Below the pieces are notes generated by a model, which was not told where the DNA came from, made no database searches, and worked only from the letters and a program-made list of their open reading frames with translations. Shown piece by piece: positions 34,141 through 41,968 of a stretch of 64,000 nucleotides of DNA. Origin of the DNA: Spirochaetae bacterium HGW-Spirochaetae-3 (GTDB lineage: Bacteria > Spirochaetota > Spirochaetia > Treponematales > UBA12059); NCBI GenBank assembly GCA_002839315.1, contig PGXV01000001.1:461329-525328 (forward strand). The letters are read 5' to 3'. Position 1 is the first letter of the stretch. Each line of letters begins with the position of its first letter. The position numbers and the translations under genes were made by a program.

Positions 34141-35169
34141 ATGGCAACGATAAAACATATAGCCCGTCTCGCGGGCGTCAGTCCGACGACCGTATCGAAC
34201 GTAGTACACGGCAACACGGCCAAGGTATCCCCCGCCGTTCGTGACCGCGTCAGGGCTATCCTCGACGAGGAGAACTACGCCCCGAACCAGGGAGCCGTCA
34301 TGCTCGTCCGTAACAGGTCGCGCATCGTCGGCGTCATACTCTTCATGGAGCCTCGTAGCGGCAGCACGGCCATAGAGGACCCGTTCGTCTCCACCATCAT
34401 CGGCACGCTCGAGTCGGAGATACGCCGCGCGGGCTACTTCATGATGCTCCGCGCGACCTCCGACAAGAACGAGGTGCTGAGGCTCGCGGCGACCTGGAAG
34501 CTCGCGGGGCTCGTCATGCTCTGCGTCCCGAGCGAGGTATCAAGCGCCATCGTACACCGTATCGGGAGCCCGATCGTCTTCGTAGACTGCTACTTTACCG
34601 ACGACGGCCAGACCTACCATTCGATACGCCTCGACGACGAGGGCGGCGGATACGAGATGACCCGCTACCTTCTGTCCCGCGGCCATCGCCGCGTCGCCTT
34701 CATGGCCAACGCGGCCGACTTCCCGAGCGTCGACAGCGCCCGTTACGTAGGTTATCGCCGGGCGCTCGCCGAAGCAGGCATCGAGGCGCCCGAGGACGGC
34801 CTCGTCATCGTCCCTAAGGACGAGAACGAGCGCCTCGCGCTGTATCGGCGGCTCGGGACCGAGCCCTTCGCCTTCAGCGCCCTCTTCTTCTCGGCCGACT
34901 TCTACGCCGTCGAGGCCATCGACTACCTCGGTGGCCTCGACGTAGAGATTCCGCGCCGCCTGTCGGTGGCCGGCTTCGACGACAACTGGTTCTCGCGCCT
35001 ATCTCGCCCGCGGCTCACGACCGTCCACCAGGACGTCGTCGAAAAGGGCAAGGCCGCCGCAGACATGCTCATGCACCTCATCCACAAGGAGACCGTGCCC
35101 TCGGTCGAGATCCTCCTGCCGGTACGCCTGGAGCTACGCGACACTGTAGCGGAGCCGTTCGGCGTCTAG
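34141..35169 (+). CDS. LacI-family transcriptional regulator
   Basis: A 342-residue repressor. HTH MATIKHIARLAGVSPTTVSNVVHGN at residues 1-25 plus hinge, then a periplasmic-binding-like sensor (VVGVILFMEP, FVDCYFTDD, GHRRVAFMANAADFPS, RRLSVAGFDDNWFSRLSRPRLTTV). Start is ATG 34141; a GTG at 34090 would add a tail with no match to the family, and no good SD is seen for either. It closes the sugar operon and probably binds the 18-bp palindrome at its head. A decayed near-copy lies at 37.2 kb. Confidence 0.9.
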   Translation: MATIKHIARLAGVSPTTVSNVVHGNTAKVSPAVRDRVRAILDEENYAPNQGAVMLVRNRSRIVGVILFMEPRSGSTAIEDPFVSTIIGTLESEIRRAGYFMMLRATSDKNEVLRLAATWKLAGLVMLCVPSEVSSAIVHRIGSPIVFVDCYFTDDGQTYHSIRLDDEGGGYEMTRYLLSRGHRRVAFMANAADFPSVDSARYVGYRRALAEAGIEAPEDGLVIVPKDENERLALYRRLGTEPFAFSALFFSADFYAVEAIDYLGGLDVEIPRRLSVAGFDDNWFSRLSRPRLTTVHQDVVEKGKAAADMLMHLIHKETVPSVEILLPVRLELRDTVAEPFGV

Positions 35170-35193
35170 GGCGCGGAGGCCTGGGCCGCGCCC
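35169..35193 (+). terminator. Hairpin at the end of the sugar operon
   Basis: 8-bp stem GGGCGCGG (35169-35176) with CCGCGCCC (35186-35193) begins inside the lacI stop codon. No U-run follows, and a second hairpin (GGCGG with CCGCC, about 35209-35225) lies beyond. A weak bidirectional end between convergent genes. Confidence 0.4.
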
Positions 35194-35240
35194 CCCTACG
35201 ATTCGGTCGGCGGACGAAGGCCGCCTCGGCAAGCTCCGCC

Positions 35241-36017
35241 TTACCTGGGCGAGTCGCAGGGACGGGAGATGCAGAGTAGCTGAAAGCCGTGCTTCGCCGC
35301 TATGGGTCTGCTCATGGGGCTCGCGTCGATCGTCAAGAAGCGATACCCCCGCGCCGCGGCCTCCCGGGCCCGCACGGAGAGCATGGCCGTGTAGATGCCC
35401 CGCTTCCTGTACGGCTCGAGGGTCGCGCCCCCCCATAGGCTCGCGAAGGGCGAATGCTCGGGGAATTCTATCCGGGACGCGCAAACGGGAACCCCGTCAG
35501 CATAGGCGACGTAGGCGCTCATGCGTTCCGGGTCGCCCAGGATGGTAGCCTTGACGCCCGCGAGCCAGCCGCCGTCGTGAGCGCTGTCTGGCCAGGCCTG
35601 CTCGTTCACCGCCGCGTAATCGAGGAAGCCCGCTTCGTCGATTACGCGCCTTACATCAGACCCGGCGGCCGAACCGAGTCCCTCGGGCGATTCAGACAGG
35701 TCGAGGGCCATGATGGCCTCCTCGTCGCCCAGGGAGAAGCCGCGGGCCGCCAGGCGATCGGAGAGATCCGCCGGCTCGTCGTGGGAGAAGAGCTTCCACT
35801 CGAAGGGCTTACCGAGCTCCTTGAAATACGCGAGTTCCCGCTCTATCGCCGCGTCCGCGTCGTCCGGGCCGAGATCCGAATGGCTTACGAGGCTATGGTT
35901 CCCGGACAGGTCGACCAAGCGGACTACGGAACCGTCTTCCTCGCGCCTGTAATTCGGGAAAGAGGCGTTCCTGCGTTCGTGTTCGTCGTACAGCCTCAGG
36001 ATTTCGTTTGCTTTCAT
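35241..36017 (-). CDS. GNAT-family acetyltransferase
   Basis: A 258-residue acetyltransferase. The C-terminal half has the CoA-binding GGATLEPYRKRGIYTAMLSVRAREAAARGYRFLTIDASPMSRPIAAKHGFQ. The N-terminal half (ERELAYFKELGKPFEWKLFSHD) is another GNAT-like lobe lacking the motif, as in many two-lobe GNATs. SD AAGGAACC. It is convergent to the sugar operon. Substrate unknown. Confidence 0.82.
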   Translation of the reverse strand: MKANEILRLYDEHERRNASFPNYRREEDGSVVRLVDLSGNHSLVSHSDLGPDDADAAIERELAYFKELGKPFEWKLFSHDEPADLSDRLAARGFSLGDEEAIMALDLSESPEGLGSAAGSDVRRVIDEAGFLDYAAVNEQAWPDSAHDGGWLAGVKATILGDPERMSAYVAYADGVPVCASRIEFPEHSPFASLWGGATLEPYRKRGIYTAMLSVRAREAAARGYRFLTIDASPMSRPIAAKHGFQLLCISRPCDSPR

Positions 36018-36377
36018 GCGGTTCCTTCAATAAGAGATATACTTGCAGCCGCCTCTAACCTGCGCGTTGAGGTCTACGGCGAATACTGTATATGCTTATG
36101 AGACTTTCGTCGGGCCTTTTGGCAGGAAACATTGCGTATGCCTGTGTATTCCGAGAGCCAGCGAGCGCCGCGTGTCCCGCCGGCCCGGCAGACGGTATCA
36201 ATGCCGATGACGGCCATAGCGATGCAGGCATTGGGCGGTCGGTTTCTTTGCTTATTCATGGATGAAGACGAGTTATTCGTACCACCGCCGAAAGTTGTAT
36301 AGACGATACTGGCAGTAGCTATACAACCGCCTGGAAGCCGAAGCGTACGTTCCGTAGCGATATCTCGGGCGGACGGT
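36018..36377. other. Noncoding or decayed tract next to GNAT gene
   Basis: No reliable gene. Minus-strand frames continue the decayed flavoprotein with no recognisable homology. A 9-bp perfect inverted repeat (36294-36302 with 36319-36327) with a 16-base loop is the only clear structure. Confidence 0.4.
36294..36327. repeat. 9-bp inverted repeat with 16-base loop
   Basis: GTTGTATAG (36294-36302) and CTATACAAC (36319-36327); within the loop TACT and AGTA can extend pairing with a bulge. It might be a hairpin, a mobile-element remnant or a regulatory site. Confidence 0.5.
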
Positions 36378-36960
36378 CTCGCCGCAGAGAATAATCCGAG
36401 CACGTCGTAGTACGGCGACGAATAGAGGCTCGCGTTATCGGTACCGACCACGTATAGCCCTCCCCGATGACTTCGTGCTCCGCGGTAACGGCTCGGCAAG
36501 AGTCATCGATACGGATACCACCGAACGTACTCCAGGCGCTGACCTCGTTCTGCGTAACGTAGAATGGTCCATTGGCGACCGGAGACAGGTATCAGCTTGA
36601 CGCGCCGAATTGCGTGTCGACGCCCGTCGCGCAGTAGGCGTCGCATTGCCGTACGGTGCGGTGCGGGTTCTCGAGGCCGAAGTTCTAAACGAGTTCCTCG
36701 ATGGTATCGGCCTTATACGCCAAACCTTCCTTGACGCTTTCATCCAGGTCGGTATAGATATCGTTCAGGATGCGCTTTTTGCGGTAATTGCCAATGAACC
36801 AGCTCTCGGACGTGGCGCCCTTCGCGGTCGAATATTCGTAGCGGCCCTTCGTCGTCATGGCGTCAACGAAGGCGGTATCGACGACGGCGTAGCAGGGAGT
36901 ATTCCGGAGTAGCGACGAGTCGGGAACCCAATGGGTATAGGTCATGACGCGATAGAACGC
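36378..36960 (-). pseudogene. Decayed FAD-binding reductase (fumarate/urocanate reductase type), C-terminal part
   Basis: Read leftward, three frames together give one C-terminal flavoprotein region. First frame: PDSSLLRNTPCYAVVDTAFV, SWFIGNYRKKRILNDI and YKADTIEELV, then in-frame TAG. Reading on past it gives NFGLENP and AYCATGVDTQFGAS, then TGA; a second frame gives YLSPVANGPFYVTQNEVSAW; a third gives GLYVVGTDNASLYSSPYYDV, the end of the FAD-binding domain. Stops at about 36685 and 36590, and a shift near 36455. The N-terminal FAD half is missing, so it is nonfunctional. Confidence 0.75.
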
Positions 36961-37196
36961 GTCTGCGCTGTATTTCCGGATCCGAGCAATCCGCAAGCGG
37001 CGACCATGGCGAGGCGTACGCCGATACGGCGGGCATAATCAGCGGCACGAAAGAGCGACCGGGTCGCAAAGGCGCCCGACCCACGCTCACGGCCCGACAG
37101 CCCAAAGCAGAGATCGATTTACGTAGGGCTTCCGAGAACGGTCCCTGTCCATCATCCGTCCGCACGGTGGAATCTCTACGAAAACGGCGGGAGCTA

Positions 37197-37487
37197 CCAC
37201 CCGCAGACGCGGCCGACTTCCCGATCATCGACAGCGCCCGTTACTGGGTTATCGACTACCACTTCGGTCTCGACGTAGAGATACCGCGCCACCTCTCGGT
37301 GGCCGGCTTTAACGACGACTGGTTCTCTCTCCATTCGCGCCCGCGGCTAACGACCGGGCATCAGGACGTCGCCGACAAGGGCAAGGCCGTCGCTGAGATT
37401 CTCATGCACCTCATCGACAAGGAAGCCGTACCCTCGTCGGGATCCTATCGCCGTAAGCCTCGAGCTACGCGAACCGGTAGCGGAACC
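37197..37487 (+). pseudogene. Decayed LacI-family regulator, internal deletion
   Basis: Homologous to the C-terminal half of the intact lacI at 34141-35169. DAADFPIIDSARY matches the intact NAADFPSVDSARY, then the sequence jumps directly to the later segment IDY-FGLDVEIPRHLSVAGFNDDWFSLHSRPRLTT. About 160 bp are lost between two copies of ATCG, suggesting a microhomology deletion. A further base loss near 37437 shifts the frame of the C-terminus. It begins without any start codon or HTH. Confidence 0.85.
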
Positions 37488-37538
37488 TGGCGAGCCGAGC
37501 TAACCAGGCCATTGCAGACCCAATAGTAGCGATATAGC

Positions 37539-37808
37539 CTAGTAACGGTCGTTTGTGCGGGGTTTGTCGATGGATTCGTTGACTTTGAGCTGGCGTCCAT
37601 CAAGTTCCGTTCCATTCAGAGCGGCTATCGCGGAACGCGCTTCATCATCGGTACCCATTTCAATGAACGCAAAGCCCTTTGAACGGCCGGAATCGCGATC
37701 TACGATCGTCCGGGCCGACAGAACCTGTCCGTGAGCCGAAAAGAGATCAAACAGACTCGCGTCGCTTGTCTCGTAGCTAAGGTTTCCTACATAAATCTTC
37801 TTTCCCAT
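37539..37808 (-). CDS. Small RRM-domain RNA-binding protein
   Basis: An 89-residue protein with one RNA recognition motif: RNP2 KIYVGNLSY at residues 4-12, RNP1 SKGFAFIEM in the middle, and TDDEARSAIAALNGTELDGRQLKVNE after it. This is the typical bacterial single-RRM protein (Rbp-like) found in spirochaetes, cyanobacteria and others, often cold- or stress-related. Start ATG 37808 with AAGGA; the longer frame to 37850 lies upstream of its SD. It has its own promoter. Confidence 0.9.
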   Translation of the reverse strand: MGKKIYVGNLSYETSDASLFDLFSAHGQVLSARTIVDRDSGRSKGFAFIEMGTDDEARSAIAALNGTELDGRQLKVNESIDKPRTNDRY

Positions 37809-37850
37809 AGTGCCATCCTTTATCCGACATGTTAGACTAAAATTCGCCAT

Positions 37851-37879
37851 AGTATATCATCGTATTGAAAACTTGTCCT
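37851..37879 (-). promoter_or_regulatory. Promoter of RRM gene
   Basis: -35 AGGACA (37874-37879), 17-base spacer, -10 TATACT (37851-37856), minus strand, giving a roughly 36-base leader. Confidence 0.45.
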
Positions 37880-38480
37880 ACTCCTTGCCAATCTACCCCT
37901 GTTTTTGATGATTTCTTACTATCTCTTTACTATGCATACAATTAAAAACATCTGACAGCCTGATGGGCTCAAGTTATAAAGTATAAAAATATATACCCCG
38001 GCTTTAGAAGGATCGGCATCCGTTGCTTCGAAGACTAAGGGGGCAACTACGATAAGGTAGTCTACGGCCGAATACTACTTGTCGCCGTCTACGTTCGGAG
38101 AGGCGATGCGCCCACGATCGGATAAGAGAGAGGTACTGGCACGAACCCGAATGAGCGCCAGGAAAGTGACAGCCGCACGTCCCGGTGGCGCGTTCAGGCG
38201 TGAGCGCGGCTTGAATTAGCCCGCGGCAGTATATATAGAAGATGAGTCCGAGCATCGCTACGCGGAACTGCAGGATGTTGGATCCATCGACTCGGTCGTC
38301 GGTGACGGCCCCCGATGCGTCGTGATTCCGGCGATCGGTTTTAATGAAAAGATGCTTAGGCCGCGATCGAGGAAGACGCCGAGATTCGGCGCAGGCACGT
38401 GCCGCGATCCGGCCTCTCAGGGACGCCAACGCCCGGATTGAGCGGCGGGCGCGTACCCGCGCTCGTCCGCTCGAATCCGG
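37880..38480. other. AT-rich tract with orphan promoter; no gene recognised
   Basis: The first 130 bases are AT-rich. A plus-strand promoter-like pair, TTGATG (37905-37910), 17 bases, TACTAT (37928-37933), has no ORF behind it, so a small RNA is possible. From 38000 on, base composition returns to high G+C with no convincing frame; the 141-codon minus-strand frame there has no family features. Confidence 0.35.
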
Positions 38481-38518
38481 GCGCGCGAAAACCGCGCTAT
38501 GCGCCGGCTTTCGCGCGC
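38481..38518 (-). terminator. Hairpin downstream of glyS
   Basis: A perfect 10-bp stem GCGCGCGAAA (38481-38490) with TTTCGCGCGC (38509-38518) sits directly beyond the glyS stop. No U-run on the minus strand, so efficiency as an intrinsic terminator is uncertain. Confidence 0.5.
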
Positions 38519-38519
38519 G

Positions 38520-39878
38520 CTAGCTTCTTTTGTAGTTCTTTATCTTGCCCCGGATGTAGTTCGACAGCTCGTCCTTGTGCACGCGCTCCTGCTCCATCGT
38601 GTCGCGGTCACGCACGGTGACGGTACCGTTCTCCTTGGAGTCGTAGTCGATGGTCACGCAGTACGGCGTGCCGGCCTCGTCCTGGCGGCGGTAGCGGCGG
38701 CCGATGGCGCCGGACTGGTCGTAGTCGGTGGCGTAGTCGTGCTTGAGCTCGGAGCGTATCTCCTGGGCCAACTCGGCGAGGCCGTCCTTCTTCATCAGCG
38801 GCAGCACCGCGACCGTTATGGGGGCCAGCTCCGGGTGGAACTTCATGACGGTGCGCCAGTCGTCGTCGTTGCCCTTGTCGGCTACCTTCTCCTCCTGGTA
38901 GGCGTCGCACAGCAGCATCAGGAGCTGGCGCGTCAGGCCGGCCGACGTCTCGATGATGTACGGGATGTAGCGCTCGTTGCCGTTGTCCTGGTCGATGTAC
39001 TGGAGGTCCTTGCCGGAGAATTCCTGGTGGCGCTTGAGGTCGAAGTCGGTGCGGTTGTGCACGCCCTCCAGCTCCTTGAAGCCCATGGGGAACTCGTACT
39101 CGATGTCGTAGGCGTCCTTGGCGTAGTGCGCCAGCTCGTCCTTGCCGTGCTGGTGCCAGCGTAGCTTCTTCATGTCGACGCCGAGCTTCTGGAAATAGGC
39201 CCAGCGCTGCTCGCGCCAGTAGTCGAAGAATTTCTCGTCGTCGCCCGGCTTGACGAAGTACTGCATCTCCATCTGCTCGAACTCGCAGGTGCGGAAGATG
39301 AAGTTCTTGGTGACTATCTCGTTCCTGAACGCCTTGCCGACCTGGGCTATGCCGAAGGGTATCTTCATGCGATTCGACTGCACGATATTCTTGTAGTTGA
39401 CGTAGATACCCTGGGCTGTCTCGGGGCGGAGGTATATGAGGCCCGAGCCGTCGTCGACCGGGCCGATATTCGTCTTGAACATCAGGTTGAATTTACGGGT
39501 ATCGGTCAGCTCGCCGCCGCACTCGGGGCAGGTCTTGGCGGCCAGCTTATCCGGGTCTATGAGGTCGGCGCGGAAGCGCTGCTTGCACTTCTTGCAGTCT
39601 ACCAGGGGGTCGGTGAAGTTGGCGACGTGACCGGAGGCCTCCCAGGTCTTGGGGTGCATGAGGATGGCGGCGTCGAGGCCGACGATGTCGTCGTGGAGCT
39701 GGGTCATCTCCTTCCACCAGAAGCGCTGGATGCGGTTCTTGAGCTCTATGCCCAGGGGACCGTAGTCCCAGGCGCCGGACTGGCCGCCGTAGATCTCCGA
39801 GCTCTGGAAGACGAAGCCCCTCCGCTTGGCCAGGGAGGTGATCTTCTCCATCGTTACTTCGCGAGTCTGTTCTGCCAT
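38520..39878 (-). CDS. glyS: Glycyl-tRNA synthetase (homodimeric class II)
   Basis: A 452-residue class II synthetase of the alpha2 type (as in Gram-positives, archaea, spirochaetes), charging tRNA(Gly). RRGFVFQSSEIYGG and GAWDYGPLG start the domain, the zinc-binding CKKCKQRF/CPECGG insert follows, motif 2 is FRNEIVTKNFIFRTCEFEQMEMQYF and motif 3 the YIPYIIETSAGLTR region. Anticodon-binding domain at the C-terminus (APITVAVLPL). SD AAGGAG. A hairpin follows the stop. Some workers use glyQS for this form. Confidence 0.95.
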   Translation of the reverse strand: MAEQTREVTMEKITSLAKRRGFVFQSSEIYGGQSGAWDYGPLGIELKNRIQRFWWKEMTQLHDDIVGLDAAILMHPKTWEASGHVANFTDPLVDCKKCKQRFRADLIDPDKLAAKTCPECGGELTDTRKFNLMFKTNIGPVDDGSGLIYLRPETAQGIYVNYKNIVQSNRMKIPFGIAQVGKAFRNEIVTKNFIFRTCEFEQMEMQYFVKPGDDEKFFDYWREQRWAYFQKLGVDMKKLRWHQHGKDELAHYAKDAYDIEYEFPMGFKELEGVHNRTDFDLKRHQEFSGKDLQYIDQDNGNERYIPYIIETSAGLTRQLLMLLCDAYQEEKVADKGNDDDWRTVMKFHPELAPITVAVLPLMKKDGLAELAQEIRSELKHDYATDYDQSGAIGRRYRRQDEAGTPYCVTIDYDSKENGTVTVRDRDTMEQERVHKDELSNYIRGKIKNYKRS

Positions 39879-40046
39879 TGGATGCTCCTTGCCCCCCGTG
39901 GCGCGAGGGGACTGCCCTGTACCCCGTCCCTGAAATTCCCGGCGGGGCCTAGAGGCTGGGTTGATGTCGCCCGTCTGGGCGGGCCCGCTTACGGGGCGGG
40001 CGCCCGCGGAGTATAGCCCGGCGGAGACAGCGGCGGCAAGCGTGCC

Positions 40047-40538
40047 CTAGCGGGCGGAGCCGTCCACGGTCAGGCGATACGTCCCGGAGGCGTCCGCGCC
40101 GGCGGGCGCGAAGCCTATGCGCTCCAGGTAGCGCCTGTGCGCGGGCACCGACGCCTTGGCGACGAAGGTAACCTGGCGCTCGGCCGCCCTGCCGAAGTAG
40201 TACTCAGCGCTCTTCAGGTCCCGGTAGCCGGGCGTCGCGTAATCGAGGCCTATCTCCACCTCGTCGCTTCCAGCGCGGCCCTCGGCGGGGCGATAGATAA
40301 CAAGGGATACGGGATTAAGGCCGCGGAGTATCAGCTCGGCGAGCCATCCCTTGCCCGGCTCGAGGGAGAACTCCGGCTGGTAGCGGGCTATGTCGTCCTT
40401 ATAGTACTCGAGGAAGCGATACAGGAACGGCGAAGCGTACGGGTCGCCCTCTATGGTCTCGAAATGGCGACGCGTCGAGCGCATCGCGTAGAGGTAGTAC
40501 GAGTCTATGGCGACGATGAATTTGTTGAGCGCGGTCAC
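40047..40538 (-). CDS. Unknown protein with GNAT-like C-terminal segment
   Basis: A 163-residue protein, no signal peptide. The N-terminal half (DSYYLYAMRSTRRHFE, YASPFLYRFLEYY, GKGWLAELILRGLNPVSLVIYR) is unfamiliar. The C-terminal half (EIGLDYATPGYRDLKSAEYYFGRAAE then HRRYLERIGFAPAG) has the pattern of a GNAT-like end seen in some membrane-associated proteins. The best start is GTG 40538, but there is no good SD and no nearby -10, so the true start may lie inside. Function not assigned. Confidence 0.45.
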   Translation of the reverse strand: MTALNKFIVAIDSYYLYAMRSTRRHFETIEGDPYASPFLYRFLEYYKDDIARYQPEFSLEPGKGWLAELILRGLNPVSLVIYRPAEGRAGSDEVEIGLDYATPGYRDLKSAEYYFGRAAERQVTFVAKASVPAHRRYLERIGFAPAGADASGTYRLTVDGSAR

Positions 40539-40633
40539 CGGGATGGAACCGATGCGTGCGACGGATTTAATGGCCGGGATGATCGCAGACGATGGATCAT
40601 GCGGTAATGACGGGAAATAGTGCTTTTTCTATC

Positions 40634-40661
40634 TTGACGTCTTTATATATTTAGTTAATTA
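40634..40661 (+). promoter_or_regulatory. Promoter of rhodanese-flavin lipoprotein operon
   Basis: TTGACG (40634-40639), 16 bases, TAATTA (40656-40661), followed by TATAGT (40662-40667). The same spaced element, including a 13-of-14 match TATATTTAG-TAAT, occurs before the mini-lipoprotein at 45164-45197. Confidence 0.45.
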
Positions 40662-40790
40662 TATAGTTGGTAGTCACTATGCTATCGAACAATGAACCGA
40701 ATACGTCGTGCAAGCGATCGTCTCGAACTGCGCGAGCGCGATCCATGCGGAATACCCGGTTCGTCGAATTCCGGTTCCAAGGAGCAAGAC

Positions 40791-41327
40791 ATGAAGAAAT
40801 TCACCTATCTAGCGCTAGCGGCCCTCGTTCTGTCGGCCGCCAGCTGCGTATCCACGCCCAAGGCCAGCCCCCTGCCCTCCCCCGTGGCGTCCGCCGCGGC
40901 CAAGGACTCTCCGATAACCATGGCTCAGCTCGACGAGTACCTGTTCAGGGACGACGTCATGGTCGTAGACCTCCGAAATTTCGAGGATCGATTCAACAGC
41001 GGCTATATAGCCGGCACTGAATCCCTCCCCTTCTTCCAGTTCCTCGAGGGCCGTATGGCCACCCGCGGCCTCGTCGACGGCAAGCCCACCTCGTGGGACG
41101 TCTCCAAGGCGACGGTCAACCCCGGCTTCGCCTACGCCAACTACTTCAACCCCGGGAAGACCATCATACTCTTCTGCGCGTCCGGCACCCGCGCCGCGTT
41201 CGTCAAGAGCCTGCTCGACGCAAAGGGCTATAGGACGTTCAACGTCGGCGGGTTCAAGGACTACAAGGGCGCGAACAAGGTGCTCGGCGACGGCGAGTAC
41301 CAGCTGCCCGCGGCCGGGACGCACTGA
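40791..41327 (+). CDS. Rhodanese-domain lipoprotein
   Basis: A 178-residue lipoprotein (lipobox SAASC, Cys19) with a single rhodanese fold: MVVDLRNFEDRFNSGYIAGTESLPF is the conserved Asp-Arg-Glu entry, and LFCASGTRAA provides the six-residue active-site loop with catalytic Cys. It should move sulfane sulfur on the outer face of the membrane, or serve as a persulfide/redox sensor. SD AAGGAG. The stop overlaps the start of the flavinylation-motif lipoprotein (TGATG), so the two products are made together. Confidence 0.85.
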   Translation: MKKFTYLALAALVLSAASCVSTPKASPLPSPVASAAAKDSPITMAQLDEYLFRDDVMVVDLRNFEDRFNSGYIAGTESLPFFQFLEGRMATRGLVDGKPTSWDVSKATVNPGFAYANYFNPGKTIILFCASGTRAAFVKSLLDAKGYRTFNVGGFKDYKGANKVLGDGEYQLPAAGTH

Positions 41328-41908
41328 TGAGGAAGGCCGCACTCCTCGCGCTCCTGCCGTTGCTCGCGCTCGCGGGCTGCGCTACGACGGGCGGCCCCGC
41401 GGGCGGGACAGACGTCATCGGCGTAGAGCAGATACTGCCCTACGTCCATATCGACGGCTTCGGTACGCCTACCGACACTCCGGCGTGGATAGCCTGGGAG
41501 TTCGAGGCGCTCGGCTACGTCAAGTACCAGATCGCCTATACCTCGTGCACCTGCCGGCCCGAGTCAATCAACGCCCGCTCCCTCTTATACGTCGAGGTCA
41601 GCAAGGACGAGCGCGGCGGCAAGATACGCAAGCTGTCGTTCGACCACTGGGGCGATAGCCCCAAGATGCCGTCAGGCGTGACCAGGAAAGAGATAGAGGA
41701 CGGCTTCATGCCCCTGCTCGTCGGGCAGAGGCTCGATGATATCCGAGCGCTCGACGCTATTTCCGGAGCCACGGTTACCACCGTCAACCTGAAGCAGATC
41801 ACCGACGCGCTGCTGACTTACCATAACGCTAAATATCCCGCCGTCGGCATGAACGACGACGGAGACAAGGCTGACGCGACCAGCTCGGCTACGAGCGAAG
41901 GCTGGTAG
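41327..41908 (+). CDS. FMN-binding (flavinylated) lipoprotein
   Basis: A 193-residue lipoprotein (lipobox ALAGC, Cys18). Residues 143-151 read DAISGATVT, a match to the flavinylation motif [DN]x[ILV][ST]GA[ST]x[ST] at which ApbE attaches FMN to the last Thr (Thr151). This is the FMN_bind fold of NqrC/RnfG and related extracytoplasmic electron carriers. It also has a Cys pair (CTCRPES, about 74-76). It is cotranscribed and overlaps the rhodanese lipoprotein. A strong terminator follows. Its electron partners are unknown; ApbE is not in the window. Confidence 0.8.
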   Translation: MRKAALLALLPLLALAGCATTGGPAGGTDVIGVEQILPYVHIDGFGTPTDTPAWIAWEFEALGYVKYQIAYTSCTCRPESINARSLLYVEVSKDERGGKIRKLSFDHWGDSPKMPSGVTRKEIEDGFMPLLVGQRLDDIRALDAISGATVTTVNLKQITDALLTYHNAKYPAVGMNDDGDKADATSSATSEGW

Positions 41909-41929
41909 CGTCTCGCGACGACCGAATAA

Positions 41930-41959
41930 CCGACCGGTTCCACGCCGGTCGGTTTTTTT
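41930..41959 (+). terminator. Strong intrinsic terminator
   Basis: 8-bp perfect stem CCGACCGG (41930-41937) with CCGGTCGG (41945-41952), 7-base loop, then seven Ts (41953-41959). Ends the rhodanese-flavin lipoprotein operon. Confidence 0.92.
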
Positions 41960-41968
41960 ATCGGCCCG

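Noticed and set aside
36610..36912. 100-codon plus-strand frame
   Set aside because: It is antisense to the decayed flavoprotein, whose homology is clear.
38004..38429. 141-codon minus-strand frame
   Set aside because: No SD, no recognisable family, and composition looks like translated noncoding sequence.
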